This document shows, in pieces, positions 7,501 to 11,060 of a stretch of DNA of 11,060 nucleotides. Below the pieces are notes generated by a model. It was given only the letters and a program-made list of their open reading frames with translations, did not search any database and was not told the DNA's origin. The stretch lies in NCBI GenBank assembly GCA_021795795.1, contig JAJYPA010000247.1:1-11060 (forward strand), given 5' to 3'. Made by a program: the position numbers and the translations under genes. This DNA is from Pseudomonadota bacterium. GTDB taxonomy: Bacteria > Pseudomonadota > Gammaproteobacteria > Halothiobacillales > Halothiobacillaceae. The number at the start of each line of letters is the position of its first letter. The stretch's first letter is position 1.

Positions 7501-7869
7501 GAAACTGATGCCATCGGCACCATCTTTTGCCGTACCACCGCTGTCGCCGCCGTAGGTATAGGTTGTAAAGGTAACTTGTAAACCTTGTGAGGTGGGGAAG
7601 GTGAAATCCGAAATAATCGCACCGGTTTGACTGTTTTGAGCCGGTGTCAGGCGTAGTGCGCCTGAACCAACCGTATCCTTGGGCGCGCTGCAGGCGGGGA
7701 TTGTGCCGACGCCGCTGCCTGCCGTCATGCACGCATCATCCAGTGCCTTCCAGTTATTGTTGGCTGATGCCCCGGTAAAATTATCTACGATTGGGGTGAC
7801 GGCGCTGGCTTGTCCCGAGCAGAACAGCGCCAGTACTGCGGCGAGATAGGTAAATTTGAATAGTTTCAT
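4549..7869 (-). CDS. pilY1: PilY1-like type IV pilus tip adhesin with lectin-like N-terminal region
   Basis: The longer frame begins at 7878 (1109 residues), but the ATG at 7867-7869 has AAAGG 9 nt upstream and gives 1106. Residue numbers here follow the longer frame. A signal peptide (4-26, ending QASA) points to Sec export. Residues about 30-370 resemble an L-type lectin: ADGISFFLTDG at 121-131, GGSLGYS at 143-149 and GLGVDEYGNFLN at 166-177, with a D-x-Y-x-N pattern that matches the calcium-binding strand of legume lectins. The PilY1 propeller follows: GDIIDSSPVVVG at 531, VYTGSNDGLLHGF at 586, HYFVDASPVAGDLY at 644, WLVGGLGMGGKEIYALDIS at 665, and an EF-hand-like DLDDDHVADY at 781-790 followed by GDLQGNLWRF. 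Pseudomonas PilY1 carries a similar calcium site that controls pilus retraction, but has a von Willebrand A domain at its start; none is evident here. It probably sits at the pilus tip above PilX, PilW and PilV. The family call is firm; the lectin call is by motif only. Confidence 0.93.
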   Translation of the reverse strand: MKLFKFTYLAAVLALFCSGQASAVTPIVDNFTGASANNNWKALDDACMTAGSGVGTIPACSAPKDTVGSGALRLTPAQNSQTGAIISDFTFPTSQGLQVTFTTYTYGGDSGGTAKDGADGISFFLTDGTQALPTTAGAEGGSLGYSCSNINGKYDGLQDAYLGLGVDEYGNFLNSGDNTSTGIYNSNDPNGTTANGTNSFYNTNNPYYQPNRIGLRGAGNTNWAWLNKNYPLAFPDGTSDLDKAKMVKNACKNGYFDNPKDDETSEKVTLPYNYNAIPGGYRVLPDATLIANESTPDRTQAIPITYKLILTPANLLTFMYSYNGGTYQPVLTNQSISADNGPRPTAFRFGFSAGTGGSNNVHEITCFTASPIQSSSSVGANTIQSGEVKTGTQIYLAYYNPNNWWGSLVSEPLVFSSGTLTASNAANWDASCVLTGGACSNMGTDASGNALNNITAQAPTDRTILTWNGSAGIPFEWSSLTSGQQAILNNNSTDSLGSDRLDWLRGNRTQEQEAATPGPLRARTSVLGDIIDSSPVVVGSPSATALPSVWADALYPTSTPPENGATTGYSQFVSDNATRENIVYTGSNDGLLHGFRSGSYNADGTYNSTNNDGKEVLAFMPASVLANTNVVDLTSPTYGHHYFVDASPVAGDLYYGGAWHTWLVGGLGMGGKEIYALDISDPSSFSEANAASIVKGDWTNASAGLSHLGNTTGTPIITRLHNGDWAFIFGNGLNSGTSAGVYIGLVNSTTGTVTFKFLDTGVGSSATPNGISSVAYADLDDDHVADYIYAGDLQGNLWRFNVTSSNPSDWAVSKFGNAGATPLYVAKDSSSVRQPITTAPAIASVKVDNENRVIVLFGTGQKTPATSFAGDTYASGTQTFYGIWDWNMGDWDNGTTTTAGVAIPAATTQYASLSAPQTLARTALLGQSVAATTTATTSGSIKGYRSVSATNQVCWKGTKTCSNSNSANKQYGWYFDLPGAQEQIIYNPTIVGNAVLVNTAIPPVISANQCNPGVQTGWTMAFDIASGGGLTSGFFADSSGSFKPDANGATVAGIQLNGVGTPYVVTVNGLPYLVSQTSGGNPAITKINSQNLNAKQRVSWREMVNQ

Positions 7870-7950
7870 GGTGGTCATCCTTTGAATATCAATCTCGTTT
7901 TGTAGCGTGACATGGGTTCTATCATCTCGGTTCAGAGCCCAAACGGGCGA
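7870..7950 (-). other. pilX-pilY1 gap with small hairpin
   Basis: At 81 bp this is the largest gap among the first six cluster genes. A short hairpin, GCCC at 7937-7940 with GGGC at 7945-7948, follows the pilX stop directly. It might slow polymerase or shield the upstream mRNA. It has no T-run and is too short for a confident terminator. The pilY1 ribosome binding site AAAGG ends at 7879. Confidence 0.3.
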
Positions 7951-8526
7951 TTAATCTCTAAAGGTGGACTGCAGGGCGACAACAGCTCTATCGGCACTGT
8001 TGGCAGGGTCGCCACTGCGTGCCGTTATTCTGAAATAGGTTGAATTGGCGCCAGCGCCACATCCGCCATAGCTGGCACAACCAGAGAGTTGCTTCACTGA
8101 ACCATTGGTATCCGCGAAATCGCCCATGTTTTCGACGACAAACTGTGGTTGTTCACTGGCCAATGCACCCGCATCGAATTGACTGGTTGCTAACGTTTGC
8201 ACCGTGACTGTCGATTGATTGGGGTCTGTAAACGGATTTGCAGCACAAATGTTGCCACTCGTGGGGCGACAATCCCTGATCGATGCTGCCGTCGGGTCAT
8301 TTAAAACCAGGGATTCTCCCGCTCGAAGTGCGGCTTCGGCGCTTTGAAATGCAATTTCACGGTCATAAAAGTTTGATGTCATTTGTTGCTGCATGGTGGT
8401 GCCACGAATCGCCGCCAAACCCACAAGAGTTACGACAACCAGCAGCACCAGGGCAACAACGAGTGCCACCCCTTTATTTTTGACACCCGGATAGCGTGAG
8501 CCAGTTATAAGTAAAGAGTTGCTCAT
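7951..8526 (-). CDS. pilX: PilX, type IV pilus minor pilin
   Basis: A 191-residue prepilin-like protein. The leader ends KNKG, then comes VALVVALVLLVVVTLVGLAA. The +5 position is Val, not Glu; loss of Glu5 is usual for PilX/GspK-like tip pilins, which are thought to sit at the very end of the fibre with no partner to neutralise. The segment MTSNFYDREIAFQSAEAALRAGE matches the family signature after the helix. The body has several Cys (RDCRPTSGNICA, SGCASYGGCG) likely paired after export. The ATG at 8524-8526 lies 1 bp after the pilW stop, so translation is probably coupled; GGGTGA about 7 nt upstream is a weak ribosome binding site. The length fits the family. Confidence 0.93.
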   Translation of the reverse strand: MSNSLLITGSRYPGVKNKGVALVVALVLLVVVTLVGLAAIRGTTMQQQMTSNFYDREIAFQSAEAALRAGESLVLNDPTAASIRDCRPTSGNICAANPFTDPNQSTVTVQTLATSQFDAGALASEQPQFVVENMGDFADTNGSVKQLSGCASYGGCGAGANSTYFRITARSGDPANSADRAVVALQSTFRD

Positions 8527-8527
8527 A

Positions 8528-9604
8528 TCAGTTCACCCGATTGCGCAGCGTAATGGTTGTCGTAAAACTGCGTGTTAATGGTTGAATATTCATGCCGGCT
8601 CGTTGATCCGAACTTTGCGTGATGAGTGTGATTTGCACCGCATCCACCTGATCCCAGTTGGCGCCGACACCTGCGGCATCCACAAAGCCCGTGCTTCCGG
8701 CAAGGTGATACTGCAAGTCCATGCCCGTGACATTCCGCACCATTTCCTGTGGGTTGCCGGTTGCACCGCCGGACAGGCCCACCTGATAGAGGGACCGCCC
8801 GCCCACCGAATTATTGCCGATGTACCAATACACGGATTTGAGCGCGGCAAGTTCCGAGTTCGTGCTATACCAGTAGGGTGTGCCGGCGGTGGGGTTGGTT
8901 GATGCATCGCATGTTGCAGGCCCGGGGTACCCCACTTGGTCGGTGCAATTTCCTGGCGTGGCACTATTACCCGTGGTGTGGACCACCGTTACGTTAGATG
9001 AGTTGTAGTTGGTAACTTGCACGATCGTCGCCTGCGATGGATCACACACGAGCACGATGTCACCAGGGTTGATCGCCGTTGTTGATTGGCTCAGCTTGAA
9101 ATTGGCGGAGTTTGATTGACCGCCTTTACCCGAGCCGTCCAGTGAAATCCCGGTGCCCTCTACCAAGAAAAGTCGCATGGAGTCGGAGTGTGGCCCGTCC
9201 GCCCTTGATCCAGCTGCCCCCGTAGCGCTCAAACCCACTGGCGGATCACCTGCTGCAGAGGCACTGGCGTCATACCCCTTGAGGGCAGTAGACCAGTCGA
9301 GCAATCCGGTACCGCCACCGATCACCGTGTTTACGATGCGTGATGAGGCGTTACCGCAAGGTGTGCCCCCGGCCTGTCGAATATCACGCGCCAAAAATTC
9401 AAAAGCGGTGCGTGAGCTATCCTGAACTTCGGCCAGGGCTTGATTGGTTCGGTACGACTGTTGGTTGGCGAGTAGCACGCTAATCACGCCACCGATCACA
9501 ACCAAACCCAAAACGAGTGAGATCATCAGCTCGACCAGCGTGAATCCCCGGTTTTTTTTCAAGTGGCATGCACTGCGATAAAAATGAATTGGATGCTGGT
9601 TCAT
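8528..9604 (-). CDS. pilW: PilW, type IV pilus minor pilin
   Basis: A 358-residue prepilin. The 20-residue leader ends KNRG and the mature protein starts FTLVELMISLVLGLVVIGGV, with Glu at +5. The family pattern LAEVQDSSRTAFEFLARDIRQAGGTPCGN follows the helix, and the central IVLVCDPSQATIVQVTNYN stretch is also typical of PilW. The length agrees with the family, which is the largest of the minor pilins. In Pseudomonas, PilW with PilV and PilX links the PilY1 adhesin to the fibre. The start overlaps the pilV stop as ATGA (9601-9604), and there is no good ribosome binding site, so translation is likely coupled to pilV. Confidence 0.95.
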   Translation of the reverse strand: MNQHPIHFYRSACHLKKNRGFTLVELMISLVLGLVVIGGVISVLLANQQSYRTNQALAEVQDSSRTAFEFLARDIRQAGGTPCGNASSRIVNTVIGGGTGLLDWSTALKGYDASASAAGDPPVGLSATGAAGSRADGPHSDSMRLFLVEGTGISLDGSGKGGQSNSANFKLSQSTTAINPGDIVLVCDPSQATIVQVTNYNSSNVTVVHTTGNSATPGNCTDQVGYPGPATCDASTNPTAGTPYWYSTNSELAALKSVYWYIGNNSVGGRSLYQVGLSGGATGNPQEMVRNVTGMDLQYHLAGSTGFVDAAGVGANWDQVDAVQITLITQSSDQRAGMNIQPLTRSFTTTITLRNRVN

Positions 9605-10068
9605 AACATGGCCCGAGTAATAACTTGTTGGGTGGCGGATCCGCCCGTGCCCGCTCGACTATCATCAAACTGAATGGTAATGGTGCAATCGCCTGTGTTC
9701 GAGCAACTCACCACACCTGTCGTCGTGTCATTGGCACCCAAAGTGTTCGCCAGCTGCGTGCACCAGACACTCAGTTGATCGGTTGCCAATCCCGAGCCGG
9801 TAGCTGGGCAGGCGTCGGCCGTCACCGTTTGGTTGTAGGTGCCCGCCAGCGCATTGGCCCGATCGGCCCGCATGGCATCGAGAATCGAATAGCTTGCAAC
9901 CACGGCCATGCTGCGCGCCATGGCGCTGTTGTTGGTGGATAGCGATTTGGCTTGCAGTGCCGCAATGCCTAAAAAGCCGATGGACAGCACCAGTACGGCG
10001 ATAAGCACTTCAATCAAGCCCACGCCGCGTTGGCTGGGGCCGTAAATGGGTTTATTGACAGGTTCCAC
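9601..10068 (-). CDS. pilV: PilV, type IV pilus minor pilin
   Basis: A 155-residue prepilin. The leader is 15 residues, ending PSQRG, followed by VGLIEVLIAVLVLSIGFLGI with Glu at +5; a Val at +1 and the GLIEVLIA pattern are typical of PilV/GspI proteins. ALQAKSLSTNNSAMARSMA and the ILDAMRADRANA segment also match PilV. The start is a GTG at 10066-10068, supported by an AGGAGG ribosome binding site at 10074-10079 with 5-nt spacing. The start lies inside the end of the preceding gene (17-bp overlap), so this site is part of that gene's coding sequence. It is expected to join PilW, PilX and PilY1 in the tip complex. Confidence 0.94.
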   Translation of the reverse strand: MEPVNKPIYGPSQRGVGLIEVLIAVLVLSIGFLGIAALQAKSLSTNNSAMARSMAVVASYSILDAMRADRANALAGTYNQTVTADACPATGSGLATDQLSVWCTQLANTLGANDTTTGVVSCSNTGDCTITIQFDDSRAGTGGSATQQVITRAML

Positions 10069-10627
10069 TTGGACCTCCTAGGGCACAATTCGCATTACTT
10101 TCTGTGCATGTGGACACCACCGAACCGGAAGTGAGATACACGCAGCGGTGGTTATTGCTGGAAATCTGGCCGGTATAAATATCGGCAACCAAGCCGCTGT
10201 AGGGGTTTGCCGTCGCAGAGCGCGCTAATCCTTGGGCACCGAAGGTCAGTGCTGTGACGCTTTTAATGTCAATCACATTAGTTTGAATGCCAGTTATGCC
10301 CGCATGAATCACGGTGGCACTGCCTGCGGGAAAGTTGACGCTACACGCGCTATCGGCGCAAACCCCGACATCAGCATTACGCTTAATGGCCGCCATGCGC
10401 GCAATGGCGAGGTTACTCACCAAACTGTTCGCGCTGGTTGTGAGCTTGTTGCTCACCGTAAGATAAGTAAAACTCGGAATCGCAATCGCCAACAGAATAG
10501 CGGCAACAACCAAGGTGATCATCAGCTCGATAATGGTAAACCCGCGCATTCGACGGTATCGGCTTTGGCTGCCGCGAGGGGGCATCGATGCGCTGGCTGG
10601 GGTTGTGTGGTGCGGATTTAGTCTCAT
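10052..10627 (-). CDS. FimT/FimU-like minor pilin (GspH domain)
   Basis: First gene of the cluster, 191 residues from the ATG at 10625-10627, which has AGGA 9 nt upstream. An internal Met (MPPRGSQ) could also start the protein. The leader is long (29 residues, ending RRMRG) and basic; the mature protein begins FTIIELMITLVVAAILLAIAI with Glu at +5. The helix runs on into PSFTYLTVSNKLTTSANSLV and ARMAAIKRNADVGVC, the usual start of the GspH domain. Four further Cys near the end (HRCVYL, STCTES, ANCALG, GTCQ) suggest disulfides. In the standard cluster this position is held by fimT or fimU, which I cannot tell apart here. Some FimT proteins bind DNA during natural transformation, but I see no clear evidence for or against that. 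It overlaps pilV by 17 bp. Confidence 0.92.
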   Translation of the reverse strand: MRLNPHHTTPASASMPPRGSQSRYRRMRGFTIIELMITLVVAAILLAIAIPSFTYLTVSNKLTTSANSLVSNLAIARMAAIKRNADVGVCADSACSVNFPAGSATVIHAGITGIQTNVIDIKSVTALTFGAQGLARSATANPYSGLVADIYTGQISSNNHRCVYLTSGSVVSTCTESNANCALGGPSGTCQ

Positions 10628-10738
10628 TTATTCTAATCCTTTTGTTCGACGTTATATAAGCACACAACCAAAACCCACGCCTAGTGGCTGGTTGCCGAAT
10701 GGTCAAGTTGACCCGACAAACGGCACAAGGCGGGTTTC
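10628..10738 (-). promoter_or_regulatory. Leader and possible promoter of the pilin cluster
   Basis: Read on the minus strand, TTATATAA at 10652-10659 preceded by TGC could be an extended -10 box about 25 bp before the first start codon. No good -35 element stands at the right distance. I looked for the GG-N10-GC pattern of a sigma-54 promoter, since pilin genes often use one, and found no match. This is the only sizeable upstream gap for the first six genes, so a promoter here is likely from layout alone. Confidence 0.4.
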
Positions 10739-10837
10739 GCGGCGTGCGTCATTTTGCAAATCCCCCTCATTCCCCCTTTTTCAAAGGGGGCGCACGGCCA
10801 AAATGCTGGGCGGCAGCTTTTTGCAAAAGCACGCCGC
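10739..10837. repeat. 99-bp palindromic repeat with nested hairpin
   Basis: The ends are exact 9-bp inverted repeats: GCGGCGTGC at 10739-10747 and GCACGCCGC at 10829-10837. Just inside each end is a TTTGCAAA core (10751-10760 and 10818-10828). In between is a tight hairpin, CCCCCTTTTTCAAAGGGGG at 10772-10790, with an 8-bp stem and 3-nt loop, preceded by a second TCCCCCTCAT run. C-rich and G-rich repeats of this look are common as dispersed intergenic elements in proteobacteria. It could also stop transcription between the divergent pilin cluster and the plus-strand antitoxin gene. The pairing is seen; dispersion in the genome is inferred. Confidence 0.65.
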
Positions 10838-11011
10838 TTCACCACTTCTGGCAAAGGCATCGCCCCGCCATTTCGTAAACGCACCCGCTATTATGTATCT
10901 GATGCACAAGAAGTCATTCTTGTTCGGGCCGAGCACCAAGGCGAAGAAAAAATGCCTTAATCGGGGTCATGGCTTAGAATAAATGCATGTATTCACATTA
11001 AGGTGGTGAGC
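10838..11011. other. Upstream region of the right-hand antitoxin gene
   Basis: A short plus-strand frame ends at 10960 with residues such as TRYYVSDAQEVILVRAEHQ, which look protein-like but have no start or ribosome binding site outside the repeat; it may be the tail of a decayed gene. TAGAAT at 10975-10980 could be a -10 box for the gene that starts at 11012, without a clear -35. AAGGTGG at 11000-11006 is its likely ribosome binding site. Confidence 0.35.
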
Positions 11012-11060
11012 ATGCCAACTTCAATACATCTTGCGCCTGAAACTGAACGGCACCTCAACC
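11012..11060 (+). CDS. Start of a probable ribbon-helix-helix antitoxin (3' end missing)
   Basis: Only 16 codons are visible: MPTSIHLAPETERHLN. This matches the usual opening of small RelB/CopG-type antitoxins, in which a short strand (TSIHL) is followed by PETE at the start of the first helix. AAGGTGG lies 5 nt before the ATG. The gene is transcribed away from the pilin cluster. A toxin gene would be expected just beyond the window. The call rests on a short stretch and is tentative. Confidence 0.55.
   Translation, partial: MPTSIHLAPETERHLN

Noticed and set aside
10628..10738. Sigma-54 promoter for the pilin cluster
   Set aside because: No GG and GC pair stands 10 bases apart in the leader on the minus strand; the nearest candidates are spaced 12 and 13.
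1..11060. CRISPR array
   Set aside because: No regularly spaced direct repeats were seen; the repeats present are palindromic and single.

Overview
The window looks like chromosome of a gammaproteobacterium. The UvrA protein matches the Escherichia coli type almost motif for motif, and the minor pilin genes stand in the Pseudomonas-type order. The mid-range GC content and the palindromic repeats would suit a sulfur-oxidising lineage such as Halothiobacillus, but that genus guess is weak.

Layout. (1) 1-2081, plus strand: the last 692 codons of uvrA, the nucleotide excision repair damage sensor. (2) 2070-2371: a compact run of five hairpins that begins inside the last codons of uvrA, then unassigned spacer. 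(3) 2372-2913, minus strand: a type II toxin-antitoxin pair, a ParE/RelE-like toxin after a ribbon-helix-helix antitoxin, with a 4-bp overlap. (4) 2914-3281: a mostly noncoding or degenerate stretch with a 12-bp inverted repeat and a doubtful short reading frame. (5) 3282-10627, minus strand: a type IV pilus minor pilin cluster. In transcription order it reads fimT/fimU-like, pilV, pilW, pilX, pilY1, pilE, then after a 173-bp gap a second GspH/FimT-like pilin. (6) 10628-11011: the cluster's leader and a 99-bp palindromic repeat. (7) 11012 to the end, plus strand: the first 16 codons of what looks like another ribbon-helix-helix antitoxin.

How the genes work together. FimT/FimU, PilV, PilW, PilX and PilE are prepilins: a short leader ending in Gly, then a hydrophobic helix, with Glu at +5 in all but PilX. 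In characterised systems they are cleaved by PilD and form the priming tip complex of the type IV pilus, with PilY1 as the tip adhesin and calcium-dependent retraction regulator. The first five genes are tightly packed or overlapping, which indicates one transcript. pilY1 and pilE follow after 81 bp and 11 bp.

The most notable features are the PilY1 amino-terminal half, which resembles an L-type (legume-type) lectin fold rather than the von Willebrand A domain of Pseudomonas PilY1; the multi-hairpin element at the end of uvrA; the second GspH-like pilin with its own ribosome binding site; and the fact that the pilus cluster is bracketed by palindromic repeats and antitoxin genes. I found no rRNA, tRNA, CRISPR array or complete insertion sequence.
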